Source: Dehalococcoidia bacterium | GTDB taxonomy: Bacteria > Chloroflexota > Dehalococcoidia > E44-bin15 | Assembly: GCA_004377275.1 (NCBI GenBank) | Contig: SOIC01000175.1 | Coordinates: 1-34,441 of the forward strand | Reading direction: 5' to 3' | Length of the DNA stretch: 34,441 bases | Made by a program: the position numbers and the translations under genes | Shown here: in pieces, positions 15,896-23,238 of the stretch | Layout: every line of letters begins with the position of its first letter | Position numbering within the stretch: the first letter of the stretch is position 1 | Notes under the pieces: generated by a model | What the model was told of the DNA's origin: nothing | The model's input: the letters and a program-made list of their open reading frames with translations, nothing else | Databases searched by the model: none

Positions 15896-16150
15896 TTATA
15901 GCCCCTCCTTTTTGAACATCTCAGCCTGGAGTGGATCGAGCTTCTGAATAAGCTTGGTAAGCTCGACGAGGTGCTCCTTTTCCTCATCACGAATGTGTGC
16001 TAAGACCTCTGCCACCTCTTCGTCCTCTATGGTGTCGATGTGCTCCTGATACTGATTGATCGCCTGAAGCTCCCCAATCATGTCCTCTCGCAGCATCTCA
16101 AGGTCCAGCTCCGGAGCTCCCTCATCTTCATAGTCGTTTTCGTAGGTCAT
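15896..16150 (-). CDS. EncFtn-like mini-ferritin (encapsulated-ferritin fold, no cargo tail)
   Basis: An 84-residue acidic two-helix protein. Helix 1 (about 17-42) carries Glu27 in GELQAINQYQEH; helix 2 (about 44-70) carries Glu57 and His60 in IRDEEKEHLVEL. The Glu/Glu/His spacing (30 and 33 residues) equals the iron ligands known for Rhodospirillum EncFtn (Glu32, Glu62, His65), which forms a ferroxidase site between two chains. No C-terminal encapsulin-targeting peptide is recognisable (it ends EMFKKEGL) and no encapsulin gene is in the window, so it may act alone. A strong AAGGAGG lies before ATG. It starts 16 bp after the guaA stop and is probably cotranscribed with guaA and purD. Confidence 0.78.
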   Translation of the reverse strand: MTYENDYEDEGAPELDLEMLREDMIGELQAINQYQEHIDTIEDEEVAEVLAHIRDEEKEHLVELTKLIQKLDPLQAEMFKKEGL

Positions 16151-16166
16151 TTGTCGCCTCCTTTTC

Positions 16167-17840
16167 TTATTCCCATTCTATAGTTGACGGCGGCTTTGAG
16201 GAGACATCATAAACCACTCGGTTCACCTCGGGGACCTCGTTGACGATGCGATTTGAGATGCGCGCCAGCAGGTCGTATGGGAGGCGGGCCCAGTCGGCGG
16301 TCATGGCATCCTCTGAGGTCACGGCGCGGATCGCAATGAGATAGCCATAAGTGCGAAAATCTCCCATCACCCCAACGCTCCTGGTATCGGTCAAGACCGC
16401 GAAGCTCTGCCAGAGCTGGCGGTATAGCTTCGCCTTCTTGATCTCGTTCATCACGATCCAGTCGGCAGCCCGCAATATCTCCAGCTTTTCCCTGGTCACC
16501 TCACCGATAATTCTGATAGACAGCCCGGGTCCGGGGAAGGGCTGGCGCCATACCATCTCCTCAGGCATACCCACGGCGAGCCCCACCTCTCTCACCTCAT
16601 CCTTGAACAGGTAGCGAAGCGGCTCGATTAGGGAAAGGGTCATCTTTGTCGGCAGACCGCCCACATTGTGATGGGTCTTTATCTTCGCCGAGGCACTGCT
16701 CTCCGCGGTGACGCTCTCGATAACATCGGGGTAAAGGGTTCCCTGAGCCAGGAAATCCACCCTTCCCAGCTTGGCGGCCTCATCCTCGAACACCCGGATG
16801 AATTCCTCCCCTACCAGGCGGCGCTTCATTTCAGGCTCAGTAACTCCCTTAAGACGCTGGAGAAACCTATCGCTGGCATCAATGTCTATGATGTTCATCT
16901 TCAGGTTCCGCTGGAAGGTATTGATGGTGCGCTCCGCCTCCTCCTGGCGCAGCAGGCCATTATTGACAAAGATGCAGGTTAGCTGATCGCCGATGGCACG
17001 GTGAACCAGCGCTGCTGTTACTGCGGAGTCAACACCCCCGGAGAGGGCGCAGATAACCCGACCTTTCCCTACCTGCTTTCTGATCCTGGCTACGCTCTCC
17101 GCGATAAAGCTGCCGGGGGTCCAGTTGCCGCTGCAGCCACAGATATGGTAAAGGAAGTTTTTCAGGATATCCTTCCCATGAGGGGTATGGGCCACCTCGG
17201 GGTGAAACTGTATTCCAATGATCCCATGCTCATTGCCCATGGCAGCGATAGGGGAATTTTCTGTATAACCCAGGGTGGTAAAGCCAGGGGGCATCTCCAC
17301 AATCTGGTCGCCATGGCTCATCCAGACAGTCATGGAGGGGGGCAAGTCAGCGAAAATGGGCGATTCCACGGCACTCTGATGCAGGATGGCATGACCATAC
17401 TCATGCCTCGTCCCCAGGGCTACTCTCCCTCCAAGCTGATGGGTGAGCACCTGCATGCCATAGCAAATGCCCAGTATGGGGAGATGGCTTTCATAGATAT
17501 GGGCAGGGGCAAGCGGCGCTCCGGGGTCGCAGACGCTGGCTGGGCCCCCGGAGAAGATGAACCCCCTGGGCTTAAGGGAGGCTATCCTTTGCCACGGGGT
17601 ATCGTAGGGCAATACCTCACTGTAGACCAGGCATTCCCGCACCCTCCGGGCGATGAGCATGCTGTATTGCGAGCCGAAGTCGATCACCACCACCGCCTCG
17701 CGTTCCACCTCGGGCACCTTCTCCACGATGGGCTGCTCGCCAGCCTTTTGCTTGGCGATCTCCAGATATGTGGAGACCTCCAGGTCATCGCTGGTGGTCA
17801 CCCTGAAGCTGTCCTCTTTCTGCTCCATAGCCCGCTGCAT
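16167..17840 (-). CDS. guaA: GMP synthase (glutamine-hydrolysing)
   Basis: GuaA converts XMP to GMP with ATP and glutamine ammonia. The glutamine amidotransferase domain runs from VVVIDFGSQYSMLIARRVRE; its nucleophile Cys is in GICYGMQVL and the His/Glu in IQFHPEVAHT. The ATP-pyrophosphatase domain has ALSGGVDSAVTAAL, and the C-terminal dimer domain ends VNRVVYDVSSKPPSTIEWE. With ATG 17840 it is 557 residues, about 40 longer than usual because of an N-terminal extension (MEQKEDSFRVTTSDDLEVST...) of unknown role. The true start could be ATG 17828 or a GTG close to the VVVIDFG strand. It is the first gene of the minus-strand run, divergent from tsaC, with no convincing promoter. Confidence 0.93.
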   Translation of the reverse strand: MQRAMEQKEDSFRVTTSDDLEVSTYLEIAKQKAGEQPIVEKVPEVEREAVVVIDFGSQYSMLIARRVRECLVYSEVLPYDTPWQRIASLKPRGFIFSGGPASVCDPGAPLAPAHIYESHLPILGICYGMQVLTHQLGGRVALGTRHEYGHAILHQSAVESPIFADLPPSMTVWMSHGDQIVEMPPGFTTLGYTENSPIAAMGNEHGIIGIQFHPEVAHTPHGKDILKNFLYHICGCSGNWTPGSFIAESVARIRKQVGKGRVICALSGGVDSAVTAALVHRAIGDQLTCIFVNNGLLRQEEAERTINTFQRNLKMNIIDIDASDRFLQRLKGVTEPEMKRRLVGEEFIRVFEDEAAKLGRVDFLAQGTLYPDVIESVTAESSASAKIKTHHNVGGLPTKMTLSLIEPLRYLFKDEVREVGLAVGMPEEMVWRQPFPGPGLSIRIIGEVTREKLEILRAADWIVMNEIKKAKLYRQLWQSFAVLTDTRSVGVMGDFRTYGYLIAIRAVTSEDAMTADWARLPYDLLARISNRIVNEVPEVNRVVYDVSSKPPSTIEWE

Positions 17841-17842
17841 CC

Positions 17843-17871
17843 TCGACCAAAGCTTATCACTGTGGTATACT
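17843..17871 (+). promoter_or_regulatory. Promoter of tsaC with almost no leader
   Basis: TCGACC (17843-17848), a 17-bp spacer and TATACT (17866-17871). The expected transcription start (about 17878) is only about 3 nt before the ATG at 17881, and no Shine-Dalgarno is present, so tsaC is probably translated from a leaderless mRNA. Confidence 0.6.
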
Positions 17872-17880
17872 GGCGTCAAG

Positions 17881-18492
17881 ATGGAGGGGCAGATTCATCA
17901 GGCGATCGACATCTTAAAGAAGGGGGGGATCCTCGCCTTCCCCACGGACACCGTCTATGGGCTGGGCGCCAATGCCTTTGACGAGGGTGCTGTTATAAGG
18001 GTTTATGAAGCGAAGGGGAGACCGCACCATCTCGCCATTCCCCTGCTCCTTGCCGATGTGTCCCAGGTTACGTCTGTGGCCAGGGATGTGCCTGAGATCG
18101 CATGGCGGTTGGCGAAGCACTTCCTCCCTGGAGGTTTAACCCTGGTTTTGTATAAATCGCCTTCAGTATCGAGTCTGATCACAGGGGAGGGCGAAAAAAT
18201 TGCGGTGCGAGTGCCGGCTCACCCTATTCCAATCGCCCTAATCGAGGGGCTGGGCGCCCCGATCACTGGCACAAGCGCTAACCTCACCGGCAGCCCCAGC
18301 CCCCTGACCGCTCAGGAGGTTTATAACCAACTGGGGGACAGGGTCGACCTCATCATCGATGGTGGGTGTCCCGGAGGCGTCGATTCCACGGTGCTCGACC
18401 TCACCGCTGAGCCCCCCAGGATTCTGCGGGAAGGAGCTATAAGCAGTGGGGAGATAGCCAGGGCATGCGGAGCTACTGTAAAGGAGGTCTAA
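17881..18492 (+). CDS. tsaC: Threonylcarbamoyl-AMP synthase (TsaC/Sua5, short form)
   Basis: Makes threonylcarbamoyl-AMP for the universal t6A37 tRNA modification. The 203-residue protein covers the YrdC/TsaC domain: ILAFPTDTVYGLGANAF, YEAKGRPHHLAIPLLL, FLPGGLTLVL, KIAVRVPAHPIPIALIE, GAPITGTSANLTGSPSP, and DSTVLDLTAEPPRILREGAI. There is no C-terminal Sua5 domain. The open frame reaches further upstream, but family homology begins at ATG 17881, which follows directly on a promoter. Its TAA overlaps the rpiB ATG by 1 bp. Confidence 0.92.
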   Translation: MEGQIHQAIDILKKGGILAFPTDTVYGLGANAFDEGAVIRVYEAKGRPHHLAIPLLLADVSQVTSVARDVPEIAWRLAKHFLPGGLTLVLYKSPSVSSLITGEGEKIAVRVPAHPIPIALIEGLGAPITGTSANLTGSPSPLTAQEVYNQLGDRVDLIIDGGCPGGVDSTVLDLTAEPPRILREGAISSGEIARACGATVKEV

Positions 18493-18941
18493 TGCGGATC
18501 GCTATTGGCTGCGACCATCGGGGGCTGAATCTAAAAATGGCAATTATGGAGCTCCTCTCGGAGCTGGGGCACGGGTATGAGGACTTCGGCTGCTACGATA
18601 CTGGCTCGGTGGACTATCCCGATATTGGGGGCAAGGTAGCTCAGGCGGTTGCCCAGGGGCGCTTTAACCACGGCATCCTGGTATGCAGCACGGGCATCGG
18701 CATGAGCATCGTGGCCAATAAGGTGCCCGGAATATGTGCCGCCCTCTGCCATGACACCTTCAGCGCCCAGCGCAGCAGGGCGCATAACGATGCCAATGTC
18801 CTCTGCCTTGGGGAGTGGGTGATAGGGGAGGGGCCGGCCAAAGAGATCGTTAAAACCTATCTTGCCGCTGAGTTTGAAGGGGGGAGGCATGCCAAGCGAC
18901 TGGAGAAGGTGCGGGCATTGGAGGAAGGAAAGCTTCCTTGA
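18492..18941 (+). CDS. rpiB: Ribose-5-phosphate isomerase B
   Basis: Interconverts ribose 5-phosphate and ribulose 5-phosphate. The 149-residue RpiB/LacAB protein has the N-terminal MRIAIGCDHRGLNLK, SVDYPDIGGKVA, the active cysteine in GILVCSTGIGMSI, the anion-hole NKVPGI, and CHDTFSAQRSRAHNDANVL. Start ATG 18492 is set by AAGGAGG (18481-18487), which lies within the end of tsaC. The stop overlaps the -35 box of the dxs promoter. A degraded second copy of part of this gene lies at 21047-21185. Confidence 0.95.
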   Translation: MRIAIGCDHRGLNLKMAIMELLSELGHGYEDFGCYDTGSVDYPDIGGKVAQAVAQGRFNHGILVCSTGIGMSIVANKVPGICAALCHDTFSAQRSRAHNDANVLCLGEWVIGEGPAKEIVKTYLAAEFEGGRHAKRLEKVRALEEGKLP

Positions 18942-18967
18942 CAAATCTCGATCTCCATTGCTAATAT
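18938..18967 (+). promoter_or_regulatory. Promoter of dxs
   Basis: A perfect TTGACA (18938-18943) overlaps the rpiB stop. An 18-bp spacer leads to TAATAT (18962-18967), placing the transcription start near 18975, about 19 nt before the dxs GTG. dxs may also be read through from rpiB. Confidence 0.68.
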
Positions 18968-18993
18968 GACCCTATCTCGAGGAGAGAAGCACC

Positions 18994-20871
18994 GTGATTC
19001 TAGATAGCATCAATGAGCCTGCCGACCTGAAGGGACTTACCCTTCCCCAGCTGGCGCAGCTTGCCGCCGAGATACGGAGCAGGATCGTTACCACAGTGGA
19101 CGCCACTGGCGGACATCTCGCCTCCAGCCTGGGTGTGGTGGAGCTCACTATCGCGCTGCATCGCACCTTCAAAAGCCCCCTGGACAAGATCGTGTGGGAC
19201 GTAGGGCATCAGAGCTACGCTCACAAGCTGCTCACCGGGCGCAGGGAGCGCTTTTCTACTATTCGCCAGCACGGCGGGCTTAGCGGATTCACCGACCGGG
19301 AGGAGAGCCCCCATGATCCTTTCGGTGCCGGGCACGCTTCAACCTCGATCTCCGCGGCGCTGGGTATGGCGATTGCTCGCGACCTCGCCGGGGAAAGCTA
19401 CAATGTGATCGCGGTCGTCGGCGATGGCTCCTTGACAGGGGGCATGGCTTTTGAAGCCCTCAATCATGCGGGACACCTGGGCACCAGGCTCATCGTGGTA
19501 CTCAATGACAACGGGATGGCGATCTCACCCAACGTGGGTGCCTTATCCAGGCTTTTTTCTCGGCTCAGGCTCGACCGCCGTTACTATCGAGCCAGAGAAG
19601 AGGCGTCGCATGTGGTCACCAGACTGCCCCGGACACATTGGCTTCAGCTGATAGGAGGAAGGATCAAGAAGGGCGTTAAGGGTATGATTATTCCTTCGAT
19701 GTTCTGGGAAGAGCTGGGCTTCACTTATATTGGACCCATTGATGGTCATGATCTCGCCGAGCTTGAGGCGACTCTCGCCCAGGCTGGAGAATACGATCTA
19801 AGGCCCATCTTGGTTCATGTGGTTACCAAGAAAGGCAAAGGGCATCGCCCTGCTGAGGATGATGCAGTCGGTTTTCACGGTGTGTCTCCAAATCAAGGCA
19901 AGAAGGTGAACACCCTTTCCTATAGCGAGGTCTTTAGCCAAACCGTCCTTCGCCTCGCCAGGGAGAATCCCAAGATAATCGCGGTCACTGCGGCGATGCC
20001 TGAAGGCACCGGGCTAAGCCTCCTCGCCGATGAGTTCCCGGAGCGAGTCTTCGACGTCGGCATATGTGAACAACATGCCGTGACCTTCGCAGCAGGGCTG
20101 GCCACCCATGGTTTTATCCCAATTGTAGCCATATACTCCACCTTCCTCCAGCGTGCCCTTGACCAGATCATTCACGATGTCTGCCTCCAGAATCTGCCGG
20201 TAATCTTCGCCATCGATCGCGGGGGCATTGTGGGCGAGGACGGCAAGACCCACCAGGGCACCTTCGACCTTTCTTATCTCAGCTTTATCCCTAATCTGGT
20301 ACTCGCCTCTCCCAAGGACGAAAGTGAACTTCAGCACCTTCTCAATACCGCAGTGAGGGCAAATCGCCCCTTTGCGCTTCGCTACCCCCGGGGCTCAGGA
20401 TCCAGCGTGCTGCTGAGTGAGGTGTGGCAGGAACTCCCCATAGGGAAGGGGGAGGTGCTGCGGGGAGGAGAGGATGTCGGCATTCTCGCTATCGGGGTTA
20501 CCGTGGCCCCTGCCCTTGAAGCGGCCCACAGGCTGGCTGAGAAGGGCATAGAATGCACTGTAGTTAATGCTCGTTTCGTCAAGCCCCTGGACTCCTCACT
20601 GATACTGGACGTGGCTCGTCGCACCAAGCGGGTGGTTACGGTAGAGGAGAACGCCCTTTGGGGTGGGTTTGGCAGCGTGGTTGTTGATCTTCTGGATAGT
20701 TCGCATATTACTGATCTTCGGGTGGAGCGTATTGGGCTACCCGATGAGTTCGTGGAGCATGGCTCTCAGGAAGTGCTCCGTGCCAAGTATAATTTAGATG
20801 CCGACGGGATCGCCCAGCGGGTTATTTCATCCTTTCCCGAGCTCATTCCTTCAAAAGAAGAGAAGAGGTAG
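18994..20871 (+). CDS. dxs: 1-deoxy-D-xylulose-5-phosphate synthase
   Basis: Thiamine-diphosphate enzyme that joins pyruvate and glyceraldehyde 3-phosphate, first step of the MEP isoprenoid pathway. It is 625 residues, normal. Key parts are GHQSYAHKLLTGRRERF, SPHDPFGAGHASTSISAALG, the ThDP site GDGSLTGGMAFEALNHAG to LNDNGMAISPNVG, and the transketolase-like halves AVTAAMPEGTGL, DVGICEQHAVTFAAGLA (ThDP Glu region) and DRGGIVGEDGKTHQGTFD. GTG start with GAGGAG upstream and its own TTGACA promoter. Its 3' end is duplicated in decayed form directly downstream (20888-20931). Confidence 0.96.
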   Translation: MILDSINEPADLKGLTLPQLAQLAAEIRSRIVTTVDATGGHLASSLGVVELTIALHRTFKSPLDKIVWDVGHQSYAHKLLTGRRERFSTIRQHGGLSGFTDREESPHDPFGAGHASTSISAALGMAIARDLAGESYNVIAVVGDGSLTGGMAFEALNHAGHLGTRLIVVLNDNGMAISPNVGALSRLFSRLRLDRRYYRAREEASHVVTRLPRTHWLQLIGGRIKKGVKGMIIPSMFWEELGFTYIGPIDGHDLAELEATLAQAGEYDLRPILVHVVTKKGKGHRPAEDDAVGFHGVSPNQGKKVNTLSYSEVFSQTVLRLARENPKIIAVTAAMPEGTGLSLLADEFPERVFDVGICEQHAVTFAAGLATHGFIPIVAIYSTFLQRALDQIIHDVCLQNLPVIFAIDRGGIVGEDGKTHQGTFDLSYLSFIPNLVLASPKDESELQHLLNTAVRANRPFALRYPRGSGSSVLLSEVWQELPIGKGEVLRGGEDVGILAIGVTVAPALEAAHRLAEKGIECTVVNARFVKPLDSSLILDVARRTKRVVTVEENALWGGFGSVVVDLLDSSHITDLRVERIGLPDEFVEHGSQEVLRAKYNLDADGIAQRVISSFPELIPSKEEKR

Positions 20872-20887
20872 ATCGAGCCTTTAAATC

Positions 20888-20931
20888 ATTTCACCCTTTC
20901 CAGAGCTTATTCTTTCAGTGGAAGTGAAGAA
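20888..20931 (+). pseudogene. Decayed duplicate of the dxs 3' end
   Basis: 44 bases match the end of dxs (20824-20867) at 35 positions without gaps (about 80%, hand count). Translated in the matching frame it reads ISPFPELILSVEVKKQ, against ISSFPELIPSKEEKR in Dxs, so the similarity is at protein level too. It begins about 16 bp after the dxs stop. Offset is 64 bp. It is a relic of a duplicated or replaced dxs tail. Confidence 0.7.
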
Positions 20932-20996
20932 GCAATATCAGGCCTGTAAATAAAGAAGGGTTCTTGCTTAATGAAGCCTAGTGTAAAGTTCGAAAA

Positions 20997-21033
20997 ACAA
21001 ACATCAGGTGCCACATGTGCACCTGATGTTTGT
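20997..21033. terminator. 15-bp perfect stem hairpin
   Basis: ACAAACATCAGGTGC (20997-21011) and GCACCTGATGTTTGT (21019-21033) pair perfectly around a 7-nt loop CACATGT. Downstream on the plus strand there is no clean T-run, but on the minus strand the stem is followed by TTTTCG. It may act as a (bidirectional) terminator after dxs, or it is a small inverted-repeat element. It separates the dxs remnant from the rpiB remnant. Confidence 0.55.
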
Positions 21034-21046
21034 GTTAGCGGGGTTC

Positions 21047-21185
21047 TCGGTAGACTACCCCGATTTTGAAATGGGGCTAGCTAATATGGTGGCCAAGGGG
21101 CGCTTGACCACGGTATCTTGATATGATATGCAGTATAGGGATCGGCATGATGATTCCGATATAGAGGCCAAGGCAAAATATCTGT
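21047..21185 (+). pseudogene. Broken rpiB fragment
   Basis: The segment encodes SVDYPDFEMGLANMVAKGR in one frame, matching SVDYPDIGGKVAQAVAQGR of RpiB. After a 1-bp loss it continues in other frames with DHG-I, CS-IGIGM-like sequence equivalent to NHGILVCSTGIGMSI. Stops (TGA near 21119, TGA near 21185) and frame shifts break it, and both ends of the gene are missing. The intact rpiB lies 2.1 kb upstream, and this copy is diverged enough to be a paralogue rather than a recent duplication. Together with the dxs-tail remnant it fills most of the 394-bp gap before cooC. Confidence 0.75.
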
Positions 21186-21265
21186 GAGCGATCATGGAGG
21201 ATTTGGCTTCGAAATCTAACATCCATCCGAAGTTGAGAAAAAAGCCTGATGAAGGTGGAATAAGG

Positions 21266-22039
21266 ATGAAGCTGGCGATCACGGGAAAAGGAGGCGTGGG
21301 CAAAACTACCCTGGCAAGCCTGCTGGCACGCCTTTACGCCACTGAAGGAAAGGCGGTACTGGCTATAGATGCCAACCCCGATGCTAATCTCGCCATGGCT
21401 CTCGGTCTACCTCAGGATGAGGCGCGTCGCATCACCCCCATCGCTGAAATGAAAGATTTGATTGAGGAGCGCACCGGAGCCAGGCCGGGGAGCAAGGCCC
21501 CTTTCTATAAGCTCAACCCCAGGGTCGATGACATCCCTGAGCAGTTCTCGGCAAAAATAGATGGGATCAGGTTGCTCACCATGGGCACAGTGAAGACAGG
21601 GGGGAGCGGTTGTATGTGCCCGGAGAGCGCTCTGCTTAAAAGCCTGATGAGCCACCTCCTCTTTAGGGAGTCTGACGTAGTGATCATGGATATGGACGCC
21701 GGGGTAGAGCACCTTGGCCGGGGGACGGCACAGGCGGTGGATGCCTTGATCATCGTTGTCGAGCCAGGGAGAAGGAGCATCCAAACGGCAGAGGCGATCA
21801 GGAGACTGGCAGGGGATCTGGGCATCGAGAGGTGCTATGTCGTGGGCTCTAAGACCAGTAGCAATGCCGACCGCCAGTTTATTACCAGCAGCATGCCCGA
21901 TTTTGAGGTGCTTGGCTTTATAGACTACAGCTCAAAGATCAGGGAGGCTGATCTGAGCGGGGTGAGCGTCTTCGACGCCGATCCAGCGGTAGTGGCGGAG
22001 GTGAGAGGCATAAAGCAAGGGCTAGAGCGCAAGGAGTGA
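21266..22039 (+). CDS. cooC: CooC-like nickel-insertion ATPase (CO dehydrogenase maturation)
   Basis: A 257-residue MinD/ParA-type ATPase. The deviant Walker A is GKGGVGKTT (residues 7-15); AIDANPDANLAMALG follows; DVVIMDMDAGVEHLGRG is the switch/Walker B region. Cys116 and Cys118 in GSGCMCPES form the CxC motif that binds nickel or zinc between two CooC chains. CooC inserts nickel in CO dehydrogenase. No CO dehydrogenase or acetyl-CoA synthase genes are in the window, so its client must be elsewhere. ATG 21266 is chosen because AAGGTGG lies 7 nt before it; an ORF start at 21194 would include non-homologous sequence from the relic region. Its TGA overlaps the region of the pgk start. Confidence 0.85.
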   Translation: MKLAITGKGGVGKTTLASLLARLYATEGKAVLAIDANPDANLAMALGLPQDEARRITPIAEMKDLIEERTGARPGSKAPFYKLNPRVDDIPEQFSAKIDGIRLLTMGTVKTGGSGCMCPESALLKSLMSHLLFRESDVVIMDMDAGVEHLGRGTAQAVDALIIVVEPGRRSIQTAEAIRRLAGDLGIERCYVVGSKTSSNADRQFITSSMPDFEVLGFIDYSSKIREADLSGVSVFDADPAVVAEVRGIKQGLERKE

Positions 22040-22041
22040 AA

Positions 22042-23238
22042 ATGAATAAGAAAACCGTCAGGGACATCGATTTAAGCGGGAAACGGGTGCTGGTCCGAGT
22101 TGACCTTAACGTTCCCTTAGATGAGGGGACCGGGGCCATCAGCGATGACACCCGCGTTCGAGCGGTGCTCCCCACCATCAGGTACCTTATCGATAGGAAG
22201 GCGCGGGTGATCCTTTGCTCCCATTTGGGGCGTCCCGAGGGAAAAGTGGTCGATGAGCTAAGGCTGGCTCCAGTAGCCAGGCGACTCTCTGAGATCCTGG
22301 GCTCGCCGGTGGAAATGGCAATGGATTGTATTGGCCCCCAGGTCGAAGAAGCGGTGGGGAGGCTCAAAGAGGGAGAGGTCCTCTTGCTGGAGAACCTGCG
22401 CTTTCACCCTGAGGAGGAGAAAAATGACCCCGGCTTCGCCCAAGCGCTCGCGCGACTCGCTGACATCTATATTAATGATGCCTTCGGCACCGCCCACAGG
22501 ATACACGCCTCCACTGTGGGCGTCGCGGAGCATCTTCCTGCGGTCGCCGGTTTCCTGATGGAGAAAGAGATCGATATTATGGATAAGGCACTAAATGATC
22601 CAGTTCGTCCCTTCGCCGCCATCATTGGAGGGGCAAAGATAAGTAGCAAGATCGGTGTTTTAGAGTATATACTGGAAAGGGTCGATTCCTTGCTCATAGC
22701 CGGCGGTATGGGCTCCACCTTTTTAAAGGCGCTGAAGTTAGATGTCGGCCAGTCGTCGATAGACAAAGATAAGGTAGGCCTGGCACAGTGGCTGATGGAG
22801 AAAGCCGCCAAGAAAGGAGCTCACCTCCTTCTGCCCAGCGATGTGGTGGTTGCCGATAGGTACGCCCCTAATGCCCGGACCAAGACTGTACCTATCACCG
22901 GCGTGCCTTCAGGTTGGTATGTTATGGATATCGGGCCACAGACCATCGAGCTATTTGCTGCCAAGCTGCGAAAGTGCAAAACAATTATCTGGAATGGCCC
23001 GGTTGGTGTATTCGAGTTTCCCAAGTTCAGCAAGGGTACCCAGGCTATCGCAAACCTGCTGGCAGGTTTGGACGCCACCACCATCATCGGAGGCGGTTCC
23101 ACTGCTGAGGTTATCGAGGAGATGGGACTGGTGGATAAGATAACCCACGTCTCCACGGGTGGCGGGGCATCATTAAAGTTTCTGGAGGGTAAAACCCTGC
23201 CCGGGGTGGCAGTGCTCCAGGACAAGGAGAGCCGATGA
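22042..23238 (+). CDS. pgk: Phosphoglycerate kinase
   Basis: Transfers phosphate between 1,3-bisphosphoglycerate and ADP. It is 398 residues, normal. Signature RVLVRVDLNVPLDEG at the N-terminus, then CSHLGRPEGK, LLENLRFHPEEEKNDP, FGTAHRIHASTVG, GGAKISSKIGVLE, WNGPVGVFEFPKFSKGT, and IIGGGSTAEVIEEMG with the final STGGGASLKFLEGK. I prefer ATG 22042 to GTG 22036 because AAGGAG lies 5 nt before the ATG. The stop overlaps apgM (ATGA). Confidence 0.97.
   Translation: MNKKTVRDIDLSGKRVLVRVDLNVPLDEGTGAISDDTRVRAVLPTIRYLIDRKARVILCSHLGRPEGKVVDELRLAPVARRLSEILGSPVEMAMDCIGPQVEEAVGRLKEGEVLLLENLRFHPEEEKNDPGFAQALARLADIYINDAFGTAHRIHASTVGVAEHLPAVAGFLMEKEIDIMDKALNDPVRPFAAIIGGAKISSKIGVLEYILERVDSLLIAGGMGSTFLKALKLDVGQSSIDKDKVGLAQWLMEKAAKKGAHLLLPSDVVVADRYAPNARTKTVPITGVPSGWYVMDIGPQTIELFAAKLRKCKTIIWNGPVGVFEFPKFSKGTQAIANLLAGLDATTIIGGGSTAEVIEEMGLVDKITHVSTGGGASLKFLEGKTLPGVAVLQDKESR

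Noticed and set aside
17851..17879. TTGACG on the minus strand as a guaA promoter
   Set aside because: No acceptable -10 box at 16-18 bp (best TAAGCT), so I left it out.
17001..17981. 326-codon open frame on the plus strand
   Set aside because: It is opposite guaA, whose amidotransferase and PPase motifs are unmistakable.
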